A DNA stretch of 64,000 bases from Jeotgalicoccus halotolerans (GTDB lineage: Bacteria; Bacillota; Bacilli; Staphylococcales; Salinicoccaceae), in contig NZ_QUMW01000013.1 in assembly GCF_003387165.1 (NCBI RefSeq), forward strand, positions 1-64,000. Direction: 5' to 3'. The notes under the pieces were generated by a model. The model searched no databases, had not been told where the DNA came from, and saw only the letters and a program-made list of their open reading frames with translations. Below are positions 17,455 to 24,745 of the stretch, in pieces. A program made the translations under genes and the position numbers. Position 1 is the first letter of the stretch, and every line of letters starts with the position of its first letter.

Positions 17455-18144
17455 TTAGTCCTCCATCATTTCAACGACATCTTTTCTTAATACTTCCATA
17501 TAACTGTCAACATATGCTGCAGCTGCATTCTTATCATGGCTCTGAATTGCTTCAAACAACTCAAGATGCAGCTCTTCTTCGTACTTGAAAGGCACATCCA
17601 TCGCCATCAAATCTTCCACAAAAGTATATATAATCTCTACCATCGGTTCATATAAATCAATTAGCAGCTGATTTTTTGAAGACTGTACAACAGTCTGATG
17701 AAAACGGATATCTGAAGCAATAAATTTTTCGCGATTATGATTCTTAACTGCCTTTCGACAATTCTTAATACATTCTTCAAGCGTAAGTAAATCCGACTCA
17801 CTTCTATGCTCAGCAGCCAACTGAGCCGCTTGTTTTTCTAAAGCTAAGCGTACATCAAGCGTTTCAAGCAAAGCAGTTTTTTTTATATAGCGCCTCAGTG
17901 CTGCACCAAGGGAATTGGCAGAACGCACTATAGTTCCACTACCTTGTCTGGTTTCAAGTAAACCAGCATGCACTAAGGCACGGATTGCTTCCCGAAGTGT
18001 ATTTCGACTAACATCAAATCTCTCAACCAGCTCCATTTCAGGAGGAATTTTTTCTCCCACTGTCCAGTATCCAGTTTCAATTAATTCTTCTATTTGAGAA
18101 GCAACCTGTTCTACTAACTGTGTTCGGTTTGTTTTACGAATCAT
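17455..18144 (-). CDS. GntR/FadR-family transcription regulator (FCD domain)
   Basis: 229 residues. N-terminal winged helix: LVEQVASQIEELIETGYWTV, PPEMELVERFDVSRNTLREAIRALVHAGLLETRQGSGTIV (about residues 33-73, GntR signature). The C-terminal FCD ligand domain spans 90-225, with the metal-binding set D-x3-H (SDIRFHQTV, about 144-152) and the later HLEL and D/H positions. Members sense organic acids. AAAGGAG lies upstream of the ATG and a strong promoter stands at 18187-18215. Co-transcription with the CynX-type transporter suggests ligand and transported substrate are related. Confidence 0.88.
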   Translation of the reverse strand: MIRKTNRTQLVEQVASQIEELIETGYWTVGEKIPPEMELVERFDVSRNTLREAIRALVHAGLLETRQGSGTIVRSANSLGAALRRYIKKTALLETLDVRLALEKQAAQLAAEHRSESDLLTLEECIKNCRKAVKNHNREKFIASDIRFHQTVVQSSKNQLLIDLYEPMVEIIYTFVEDLMAMDVPFKYEEELHLELFEAIQSHDKNAAAAYVDSYMEVLRKDVVEMMED

Positions 18145-18186
18145 ATGATCTCCTTTAAAAGTTGTAGGATGATTGGTACATTGGAT

Positions 18187-18215
18187 ATATTAACAGTGGT
18201 AAAATGTGTTGTCAA
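18187..18215 (-). promoter_or_regulatory. SigA-type promoter of gntR-cynX
   Basis: On the minus strand TTGACA (18210-18215), a 17-bp spacer and TAATAT (18187-18192). This is a perfect -35 with near-consensus -10, about 45 bp before the gntR ATG. Confidence 0.8.
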
Positions 18216-18356
18216 TCCCAGCTTTATCAACTTTATACTAAATAAGATATATTCAAGCTCGTTCTTTGCAATAGCGTTTTTAACCTGCTTGAAACAGTGG
18301 ATATTATCAATGAAAGGAAAAATATTTAAATGCTGAAAACTTATAATCTGAAAAAT

Positions 18357-18393
18357 AAAAGCCTTTCCGTTTTATAAAAACGGAAAGGCTTTA
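18357..18393 (-). terminator. Terminator of the thiamine operon
   Basis: AAAAGCCTTTCCGTTTT (18357-18373) pairs perfectly with 18377-18393 around a 3-nt loop; a T-run follows on the minus strand. It lies 78 bp beyond the thiF stop. Confidence 0.9.
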
Positions 18394-18470
18394 TATCTAT
18401 TTTGACAATATTAAATATGTCCGTCACTGGCTTATAATGATATCTATTTGAGATAGTTCACACTATATTT

Positions 18471-19475
18471 TTATACAGGATATTCACTCAGTTTCTCAAT
18501 CATTTCTTTATATAAAGCATTGGCTTCTTCTTTTCGAGAGATGCCATGAACATTCATTCTGCCATCTTTAAATAAGGTCAGCTTATATTTTTTATAAGTC
18601 AATAACTTAACAAATGCACTTGCCCTGATAGTTTTACCGGGCAGCTCCTGATTGAAAACCGATTCGTCGAACCTGAGTGTATATACACTTCCGCAATTAG
18701 ATTGTACAGTGGGCAGCATATTTTTATTCAACTGTTCATATATCCGATTCTTACAGACCACACAGTCTTCATTCTTTAATTCATCTATATTTATCGTTTG
18801 AAAGCCGATTTTAAAAGTATCTACAGTAATGAGCTGCTTGGAAAAACCTTTTCCTGATAAATAACGAATGACTTCAGAAACTTCCATACTGGCAATGAGG
18901 GAAATTACAGGAGGAAGCACACCGTTGATTGCACAGCTTTCCCCCGTCGATGGCAGAGTCTCCATCAAACACTTTAAACAAGGTCCTTTAAAATCAATCC
19001 CGTACACACTTCCCTTACTGCCTACAGCGGCACCATATACCCAGGGGATATCAAGCTTATGACAGGCTTCATTAATCAGAAATCGAATTTCAAAATGATC
19101 CATACTGTCAATTACAATATCCGGCTGATACTTTCTTAAGATTGCGGAGATGTTACTGGAATTTATTTCTGTATTGATCGGTACAATCTCAACATTACGG
19201 TTTATCTGACACAATTTTTCTTTGGCAGCATTAACTTTCAGCGTCATATCTTCTGCATCTTTTTCAGTATATAAAGCCTGACGATGCAGGTTGGTCATTT
19301 CAACAATATCCATATCGATGATGATGAGTTTACCTGCACCCATACGCACAAGCATTTCAGAAACGTGTGTTCCAAGTGCACCGGCGCCCATCACCATCAG
19401 TGTGGCTGACATCAGATTTTTTTGACTATTCTTTCCAAAGTCATTAAATTTCATTTGCCTGTCGTATCTTTCCAT
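18471..19475 (-). CDS. thiF: ThiF sulfur-carrier adenylyltransferase
   Basis: 334 residues, E1-like. The opening RYDRQMKF leads into the Rossmann ATP site MGAGALGTHVSEMLVRMGAG (about 29-48), IDMDIVEMTNLHRQALY, then the two CxxC zinc pairs CLKC (about 168) and CVVC (about 242). The C-terminal 80 residues are a small extra domain seen in many Firmicutes ThiF/MoeB proteins. It adenylates the C-terminal glycine of ThiS so that sulfur can be loaded for thiazole formation. Start overlaps the thiG stop. MoeB is the only alternative; the thiS-thiG context decides. Confidence 0.88.
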   Translation of the reverse strand: MERYDRQMKFNDFGKNSQKNLMSATLMVMGAGALGTHVSEMLVRMGAGKLIIIDMDIVEMTNLHRQALYTEKDAEDMTLKVNAAKEKLCQINRNVEIVPINTEINSSNISAILRKYQPDIVIDSMDHFEIRFLINEACHKLDIPWVYGAAVGSKGSVYGIDFKGPCLKCLMETLPSTGESCAINGVLPPVISLIASMEVSEVIRYLSGKGFSKQLITVDTFKIGFQTINIDELKNEDCVVCKNRIYEQLNKNMLPTVQSNCGSVYTLRFDESVFNQELPGKTIRASAFVKLLTYKKYKLTLFKDGRMNVHGISRKEEANALYKEMIEKLSEYPV

Positions 19476-20242
19476 TAAAGAAACTCCAGTCCTTCAGCGG
19501 GACTTGAGGCCTGTGCAGAATACCTAACCGGAATACGTCCTGCATCATAACCCAGTACCCCTGCATCAATTGAAAGCTTCATCGCTTCTGCCATTTTAAC
19601 CGGGTCTTTGGCATTCGATACAGCGGTGTTTAATAATACCGCATCTGCACCCAGCTCCATAGCATAGCACGCATCTTTGGGTGAACCAATTCCTGCATCT
19701 ACAATAACAGGGATGCTGGATTGTTCTACAATATATCTTAAATTCAATGGATTATTAATACCGCGTCCCGTACCTATAGGAGAAGCGAGCGGCATGATTG
19801 CATGAACACCGAGTCTTTCGAGTCTTTTTGCAAGCACGACATCGTTTGAAATATATGGACAGACTGTATAACCTTTGTCCAGCAGTATTTGACACGCTTC
19901 GTATGTCGCAATTGGGTCAGGCAGTAATGTCTTATCATCACCAATAATCTCAACTTTAATCATGTCACAGACACCCGCATGTCTTGCGATTTCTGCGATG
20001 CGTACAGTTTCTTCCACTGTTTTCGCCCCTGCTGTATTCGGAAATGTCGTGTATTTTCTTAAATCAATATTTGCCAGCGGGTTGGGCAGGTCTTTATCAA
20101 ATAAGTTCATCCGTCTGACAGCGAAAGTCAGCACTTCTGTACCTGACGCTTCAATTGCTGCGGCCTGTATTTTCTCATCTGAGAACTTTCCAGTACCTAA
20201 AAATAGTCTTGAGTTAAATTTTAAATCCCCAATTTCTAACAT
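19475..20242 (-). CDS. thiG: Thiazole synthase ThiG
   Basis: 255 residues, full length. [20 protein letters not shown] (about 14-33), RRMNLFD, the Schiff-base lysine region [17 protein letters not shown] (about 94-110), [13 protein letters not shown] and [20 protein letters not shown] with the phosphate-binding [10 protein letters not shown] are all intact. It makes the thiazole phosphate tautomer from deoxyxylulose phosphate, dehydroglycine and ThiS thiocarboxylate. It is placed between thiS and thiF with no gaps, so translation is coupled. Confidence 0.94.
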   Translation of the reverse strand: MLEIGDLKFNSRLFLGTGKFSDEKIQAAAIEASGTEVLTFAVRRMNLFDKDLPNPLANIDLRKYTTFPNTAGAKTVEETVRIAEIARHAGVCDMIKVEIIGDDKTLLPDPIATYEACQILLDKGYTVCPYISNDVVLAKRLERLGVHAIMPLASPIGTGRGINNPLNLRYIVEQSSIPVIVDAGIGSPKDACYAMELGADAVLLNTAVSNAKDPVKMAEAMKLSIDAGVLGYDAGRIPVRYSAQASSPAEGLEFL

Positions 20243-20243
20243 A

Positions 20244-20444
20244 TTATCCGCCTCCTACAAATTCTAATAATTCAAGTCGATCATTATTTTTCACTGCTTG
20301 TTGTTTAAATACACTTTTTTTAATCAATTCTCCATTGTGTTCCACTACAATACGATTATCATCTACATCCAGGCGGTCCAGCAGGGTAGCTATGGTAATA
20401 TCTGTTTCAAAATAATGGAGTTCTCCGTTAACGATGCACTGCAT
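20244..20444 (-). CDS. thiS: Sulfur carrier protein ThiS
   Basis: 66 residues, beta-grasp fold, ending in the required Gly-Gly (LEFVGGG). N-terminal [20 protein letters not shown] is typical. GAAAGGATG lies just upstream. It is adenylated by ThiF, receives sulfur as a C-terminal thiocarboxylate and donates it to ThiG. The gene ends next to the thiG start. Confidence 0.92.
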   Translation of the reverse strand: MQCIVNGELHYFETDITIATLLDRLDVDDNRIVVEHNGELIKKSVFKQQAVKNNDRLELLEFVGGG

Positions 20445-20539
20445 ATTGTTTCATCCTTTCAAGTGAGAGGTTTTTAAGTACTGTGACAGCTGGGAAATGT
20501 ATTAACCACTTTATAATGTCTAAGCAATGGGGCATTTGC

Positions 20540-21130
20540 TTACATCAAATTTAATATTTGCCATTCTTCTTTTAATCTGGTGATTTGATTGGGTGATGCA
20601 TCCATAAGTGCAGAAATTGCCGAGATACCACCGAAACCTGCCGGTAATTGATTGATAGTTGCTGAATTGATACCTCCAAGTGCAACGACAGGAATATCAT
20701 AAGACAGTGCATCACGTACTTCTTGATGTGTACGCGGCGGCAAAGATTTCTTTGAACTCGATTCAAATATATGGCCGTATAATACAAAGTCGAGATGATT
20801 GTCCTGTGCTTTCTTGACAGATTCAGGTGAATGAGCAGAAATGCTGACTGAAATATCCGGATGTTCTTTTTTATACGTTAATGCAGTTGGATCGTTTTCT
20901 CTAAAGTGGATAGCAGTTAAACGAAAAGATTCCAGCAATTTAGTCGAAGTATGAATGATGATTTTTTCTTTGGGAAAACCTGAATGAATAAGCTGACAAA
21001 GGAAAGATGATAACTCGTTGTCGGACATGGGTGTACGAAGTAAAAGATAATCGATACAGGATGAAATCGTATTGAAATGAATAATATCCTTGGAAATTAA
21101 TATCTTAAAATGTGTAATTGCAATAAGCAT
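20540..21130 (-). CDS. tenI: TenI-like thiazole tautomerase / ThiE-family protein
   Basis: 196 residues from the ATG at 21130, with AAGGGG 8 bases upstream; an in-frame ATG at 21148 precedes that site and is rejected. TIM-barrel of the ThiE/TenI family: VSISAHSPESVKKAQD (about 95-112), FVLYGHIFESSSKKSLPPR and VVALGGINSATINQLPAGFGGISAI, the phosphate-binding end. The ThiE pyrimidine-pyrophosphate residues are not evident, which favours TenI. It aromatises the ThiG product. First gene of the operon behind a TPP riboswitch. The 95-bp gap before thiS has no trace of thiO, which sits there in B. subtilis. Confidence 0.82.
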   Translation of the reverse strand: MLIAITHFKILISKDIIHFNTISSCIDYLLLRTPMSDNELSSFLCQLIHSGFPKEKIIIHTSTKLLESFRLTAIHFRENDPTALTYKKEHPDISVSISAHSPESVKKAQDNHLDFVLYGHIFESSSKKSLPPRTHQEVRDALSYDIPVVALGGINSATINQLPAGFGGISAISALMDASPNQITRLKEEWQILNLM

Positions 21131-21149
21131 TATGTCACCCCTTAACATA

Positions 21150-21186
21150 AAAAAAGCGCTGTTTTTCTATATAGAAAAACAGCGCA
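21150..21186 (-). terminator. Riboswitch-controlled terminator before tenI
   Basis: GCGCTGTTTTTCTATA pairs with its complement over 21156-21185, giving a nearly perfect stem, followed on the minus strand by TTTTTTT and then the tenI ribosome site. It is the OFF element of the TPP riboswitch at 21211-21310. Confidence 0.85.
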
Positions 21187-21210
21187 AGTATGTATCAACA
21201 TATATTACTT

Positions 21211-21310
21211 TCGCCACTTTCCTACGCCAGTATGAACTGTATCAGGTTCCCGGAATCCCAAAGTCTACACTTTAATCTCAGCCTTTTTCAAAGACACTTC
21301 CAGTGGTCTT
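21211..21310 (-). ncRNA. TPP riboswitch (THI-box) upstream of tenI-thiSGF
   Basis: Reading the minus strand: CCACT opens P1 (about 21306), GGCTGAGATTAAAG is the pyrimidine-sensor loop, GGGAACCTGATACAGTTC and CATACTGGCGTAGGAAAGTGG form the diphosphate-sensor arm and close P1. These are the conserved THI-box blocks CTGAGA, ACCTGAT and GCGTAGGAA. Thiamine diphosphate binding should favour the terminator at 21156-21185. Confidence 0.95.
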
Positions 21311-21501
21311 AACTATTTAATTTTCCAATCAATAACCTCAATTTACTCTAAAAAGTTAAATATTGCAAATAAAATTAGATTTTAATTATACTGATAACTA
21401 TCTTTTAACATTCACTCAATCATATAAGAACTAGATAGCAGTACAGTTACAGAGTTGAATTTGAATTGCATTTGTTCCAATTCACATAATCTGTGATTTA
21501 C

Positions 21502-21529
21502 TTGACGTATCTTTGTAAAGTACTACAAT
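21502..21529 (+). promoter_or_regulatory. Promoter of the plus-strand TPP-riboswitch transcript
   Basis: TTGACG (21502-21507), a 16-bp spacer and TACAAT (21524-21529). The expected start near 21536 leaves about 15 nt before the riboswitch aptamer. Confidence 0.65.
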
Positions 21530-21550
21530 GATGTTAAATAGAATAGATTC

Positions 21551-21636
21551 GCACTAGGGGCGTTTTTATAAACTGAGATGAGGGTAACCTCAGACCCTTT
21601 GAACCTGATCCAGTTAAAACTGGCGTAGGAAAGTGT
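21551..21636 (+). ncRNA. TPP riboswitch upstream of an SDR-monooxygenase pair
   Basis: CACTAGGGG starts P1 (21552), AACTGAGATGAGGG is the pyrimidine-sensor region, TTTGAACCTGATCCAG and AACTGGCGTAGGAAAGTG (to 21635) complete the aptamer. All THI-box consensus blocks are present. Downstream, the P1 3' strand (TAGGAAAGTGTTAC) can instead pair with GTAACTTTCCTA at 21694-21705, which is also the 5' half of the terminator at 21690-21727. So ligand-bound P1 permits termination and the free RNA antiterminates. Confidence 0.95.
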
Positions 21637-21689
21637 TACATCGATACAGTTGTATATCTATGTCTTTGCGGGCATATAATTTACTCTCG

Positions 21690-21727
21690 ATACGTAACTT
21701 TCCTATGAAGGCTGCGTATTTTTTTTA
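21690..21727 (+). terminator. Terminator in the expression platform of the second TPP riboswitch
   Basis: ATACG...CTTTC-CTAT-GAAGG...CGTAT folds into a two-step stem followed by eight T residues. Its 5' half is complementary to the 3' strand of the aptamer P1, giving the usual mutually exclusive pair. Confidence 0.85.
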
Positions 21728-21754
21728 TTCTAAAAAATTATAGGAGTGATTTAT

Positions 21755-22504
21755 TTGACAAGGACAGTTTTAGTAACGGGAAGCGGAAGAGGACTTGGCA
21801 GCTATATCGTAAAAGCACTAAGTGAAAAAGGTTTTAATGTCATAATTAACTACAACAACAGTAAAGAAGAGTCAGAGAAGTTAAAAAACGAAATTGGAGC
21901 ACAAGCCATTGCGATTCAAGCGGACATTACAGACCGTGAAGCAGTTGAACAGTTAGTTAAAAAAGGGACTGAACATTTCGGGCAGATTGATGTTGTTGTA
22001 AACAATGCACTCGTTAATTTTAAATTTGATCCAACCACTCAAAAAGCATTTAAAGATTTAACTTATAAAGATTACGAGCAACAGTTAGACGGGACACTAA
22101 AAGCTGCATTCAATGTATCACAAAGTGTAATACCACAGTTTTTAGAACGTAAAGACGGTGCAATTATTAGTATTGGAACGAATCTATATCAAAATCCTGT
22201 AGTACCATATCATGAGTACACCACTGCAAAAGCTGCTTTAATTGGGTTCACCAGAAACGTTGCAGCAGAACTTGGACAGTATGGAATCCGTGCAAATGTT
22301 GTTTCTGGCGGTTTACTGAAAACAACAGACGCAAGTGCAGTCACAACACCAGAAGTATTTGATTTAATCGCACAGTCCACACCATTGAGAAAAGTAACAA
22401 CACCACAAGACGTTGCTAATATGGTTGTTTATCTTTGTTCTGAGGCAGCAGATGGGATTACAGGGCAAAACATCACGGTAGACGGCGGACTTACTATGAA
22501 CTAG
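21755..22504 (+). CDS. Short-chain dehydrogenase/reductase under TPP-riboswitch control
   Basis: 249 residues from the TTG at 21755 (TAGGAG ends 8 bases before). A GTG at 21746 is in frame but overlaps that ribosome site. Classical SDR: TVLVTGSGRGLGSYIVKAL (3-21), a short VVNNALVNF in place of the usual NNAG, the catalytic Ser region ISIGTNL and YHEYTTAKAALIGF with the YxxxK pair (about 153-157). It ends in ITVDGGLTMN. It resembles 3-oxoacyl-ACP-reductase-like enzymes of unknown substrate. Co-transcribed with the LLM monooxygenase 12 bp downstream. Control by a TPP riboswitch implies a role in thiamine or precursor metabolism. Confidence 0.85.
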   Translation: MTRTVLVTGSGRGLGSYIVKALSEKGFNVIINYNNSKEESEKLKNEIGAQAIAIQADITDREAVEQLVKKGTEHFGQIDVVVNNALVNFKFDPTTQKAFKDLTYKDYEQQLDGTLKAAFNVSQSVIPQFLERKDGAIISIGTNLYQNPVVPYHEYTTAKAALIGFTRNVAAELGQYGIRANVVSGGLLKTTDASAVTTPEVFDLIAQSTPLRKVTTPQDVANMVVYLCSEAADGITGQNITVDGGLTMN

Positions 22505-22516
22505 GCGGTATATATT

Positions 22517-23824
22517 ATGAATAATTCTAAACAGTTAAATATAGGGATTTTAATGTATGGTGTGGGTCATCATCAGGCAGCATGGTTAGAAGATGATTCG
22601 AGTGTCAATGAATTCACGACAATTGAATATTATGAAAATCTGGCAAAAATTGCAGAACGCGGAAAATTTGATGCCATTTTTTTCGCAGATTCACAAGCCT
22701 TCCCCGCAGATAGTCCAACAGAATTGCCAACGAGTTATTTTGACCCAATTGTTGCATTAACTGCTATGAGTAAAGTCACAGATAACGTTGGACTTGTTTC
22801 AACTATTTCAGGTACATTTAACAACCCATTTACCACAGCAAGACAGTTACTCACACTGCAACACATAACAAAAGGACGCATGGGATGGAATCTAGTGACA
22901 TCAATGACCGACCGCGAAGCACAAAACCACAGTATACCTGAATTGCCTGAGAGAGCCGTTCGTTATAAGAAAGCGGATGAATTTGCTGAAGTCATGAATA
23001 AATTATTTGAATCGTGGTCAATTGAAAGCTACAAGCCAGATAAAGAAAATAACACAATTACTAAAAATAAAAATATTCAGCCATTCAATCACAATGGTGA
23101 AAACTTCCAAGTTAAAGGCCCGCTAACTTTACCTTTAAGAAAAGAGGGTAAGCCAGTGGCTATGCAAGCCGGGGCTTCAAAAGAAGGTGTTGCACTTGCT
23201 GCGAAATATGCTGATGCTGTCTATTCAGTTTCTTGGAATTTAAGACAAGCAAATATTTATCGTGAAAAATTAAATCAAGCCATAAAAGAAAGCCCTCGTC
23301 CAGACAACTATATCAAAGTATTTCCAGGACTAGTGACTTACGTGGGTAAAACAAGAGAAGAAGCGCAAGAAAAGAAAGCAAAATTAGACAACCTGCTTCC
23401 AATTGATACTGCACTTAATCAGCTCGAATTCTTTATTCAGCAAGATACAAAATCATGGAAACTCGACGAAAAAGTACCAAAATTGCCGCCAGTCGAAGAA
23501 TTCAAAGGACCTGTTGGACGTTATCAAACTGTTTTAGAAATTATAGAAGACAGAAATCCCACAGTCAGAGAGCTACTCGGTTATCTCAACGCTGGAGGTG
23601 GACATTTAACACTCATTGGCACACCTGAAGAAATTGTCGATGAATTAGAAAGATGGATGAATGAAGGTGCCGCAGATGGATTTAACTTGATGCCTCCAAC
23701 ACTCCCGGGAAGTCTTGAAGACTTTGTCGACTTAGTCATTCCGGAAATGCAAAAACGCGGCATTTTTAGAAGAGATTATAACGATGAAACGTTTAGAGAA
23801 ATGCTGGAACTCGATAAGTATTAA
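22517..23824 (+). CDS. LLM-class flavin monooxygenase, NtaA/SnaA/DszA family
   Basis: 435 residues, TIM-barrel bacterial-luciferase-like. Typical blocks: GILMYGVGHHQAAWL (about 10-24), NLAKIAERGKFDAIFFADSQ, VGLVSTISGTFNNPFTTARQ, GRMGWNLVTSMTDREAQNH (the FMN site) and FNLMPPTLPGSLEDFVDLVI at the C-end. Relatives use FMNH2 and O2 on N- or S-containing compounds (nitrilotriacetate, dimethyl sulfone, dibenzothiophene sulfone). The substrate here is unknown. With the SDR and the TPP riboswitch it could oxidise a thiazole, pyrimidine or thiamine breakdown product. It needs a separate flavin reductase, which is not adjacent. Confidence 0.88.
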   Translation: MNNSKQLNIGILMYGVGHHQAAWLEDDSSVNEFTTIEYYENLAKIAERGKFDAIFFADSQAFPADSPTELPTSYFDPIVALTAMSKVTDNVGLVSTISGTFNNPFTTARQLLTLQHITKGRMGWNLVTSMTDREAQNHSIPELPERAVRYKKADEFAEVMNKLFESWSIESYKPDKENNTITKNKNIQPFNHNGENFQVKGPLTLPLRKEGKPVAMQAGASKEGVALAAKYADAVYSVSWNLRQANIYREKLNQAIKESPRPDNYIKVFPGLVTYVGKTREEAQEKKAKLDNLLPIDTALNQLEFFIQQDTKSWKLDEKVPKLPPVEEFKGPVGRYQTVLEIIEDRNPTVRELLGYLNAGGGHLTLIGTPEEIVDELERWMNEGAADGFNLMPPTLPGSLEDFVDLVIPEMQKRGIFRRDYNDETFREMLELDKY

Positions 23825-23872
23825 GCTGAATGATTCATAGGTACACCTCAATTTTACGTTGTGTTTTTATAT

Positions 23873-23897
23873 TGAGGCTGGGACATAAATATCTCCA
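23873..23897 (+). repeat. Fragment of the staphylococcal GGCTGGGACA intergenic repeat
   Basis: GAGGCTGGGACATAAATAT matches one end of the long hairpin element that is complete at 31160-31317 (GGGGCTGGGACAAAA). No matching inverted end was found, so this copy looks truncated. Confidence 0.5.
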
Positions 23898-23934
23898 GAA
23901 AAAATAATAACTAGGGTTCAGAAAGTGAATAATT

Positions 23935-24191
23935 ATATAATAGTATATTTGTTAATAGGTATAGCTTTCGGCCTTTTAGAAGTTTATTTTGTTAAAAACA
24001 AACAGATGAATAAATGGATTTACCAAGCATTATTTTGATAGCTTCTACAGCTCTATCTATACCATTTAGTGTCACTCACTTTTTGTGTTAGTTTAATCCT
24101 ATTTCAAGTTGTAGTACTTATGGGATTATATATAGAGGATTTGATAAATAAAAATAGAGAAAGTGATAAGATGAAATTTAAAGACTTATAA
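23935..24191 (+). pseudogene. Frameshifted small membrane protein
   Basis: Three frames joined by two frameshifts give a coherent hydrophobic protein of about 90 residues. It starts at a GTG (23935) with NNYIIVYLLIGIAFGLLEVY, then KQMNKWIYQALF. It continues as LIASTALSIPFSVTHF, then LILFQVVVLMGLYIEDLINK and ends with KMKFKDL-stop. It would have had three membrane helices and a charged tail. No family is recognised. A terminator follows at 24224. The breaks mark it as inactivated next to the outermost att site. Confidence 0.5.
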
Positions 24192-24223
24192 TTCGAGAAA
24201 TTTCATTGTATCTTGATACTTAT

Positions 24224-24253
24224 CTCACCGTCCTAACAATTTAGGGCGGTGAG
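24224..24253 (+). terminator. Terminator after the broken small membrane protein
   Basis: CTCACCG (24224-24230) pairs with CGGTGAG (24247-24253), extended by CCTAA/TTAGG. GTTTATAA follows, so the T-run is poor. Confidence 0.55.
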
Positions 24254-24296
24254 TTTATAACGAGTTTTCTTGTCATAATCAAATCTAGTTCCTGGA

Positions 24297-24314
24297 TCAC
24301 TTATGATACACTTC
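24297..24314 (-). mobile_element. SCC-type attachment site, outermost copy (attL-like)
   Basis: On the minus strand GAAGTGTATCATAAGTGA, which reads E-V-Y-H-K-stop in the frame of the rlmH 3' end and fits the SCC att consensus GARGCWTATCAYAAATRR with two or three changes. It shares ATCACTTATGATA (plus strand) exactly with the rlmH end at 36954-36966. It lies in non-coding DNA 12.6 kb from rlmH. Confidence 0.7.
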
Positions 24315-24384
24315 TAGTTATCCTCCAAACTAGGGAATTAACAAATTATACAGGTTGAATTAATATAAAGTAAGTTTGTCTATA

Positions 24385-24620
24385 TTATATTTGACTATAA
24401 ACGTAAAACATTTTCCAATATATAGCGTTAAGACTACATTCTCTATGCCAACTAAATTACGATTTATCTTTGACTCTTCATGGACATCAATCGCAGAACT
24501 TTTAATTTCCCTCTTTTTAAGTACTTCAACAAGAGTCATCTCATCTAAATCCTAACTCTTGCTGTGTTAATTAAAATCGCTTTTTCTCATTAGTTTAAAT
24601 TCTACAAATATTGCTCTTCT
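24385..24620 (-). pseudogene. Remnant of a D-isomer 2-hydroxyacid dehydrogenase (C-terminal part)
   Basis: Joined minus-strand frames read EFKLMRKSDF, LINTARVRI, then DLDEMTLVEVLKKREIKSSA, IDVHEESKINRNLVGIENVV and LTLYIG. This follows the family pattern 'MKksailINtaRG.ivdE.aLv.aLk.g.i.gaglDVfe.EP....L..l.NVvltPHiG'. At least two frameshifts break it, the Rossmann half is missing and the catalytic His has been lost (LY for PH). Dead gene, lying between att copies and the pepF promoter. Confidence 0.65.
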
Positions 24621-24745
24621 TTTTATCGTCAGCATAGGTGCAAGCTCGGACTATTAATGTATATCAGTGTGATTAATGTTTCTCTGCACTCATTTCCTGT
24701 ATGATAAAAGAAACTATAGTTTTAATTTAGAAGGGGAGAAAATTT

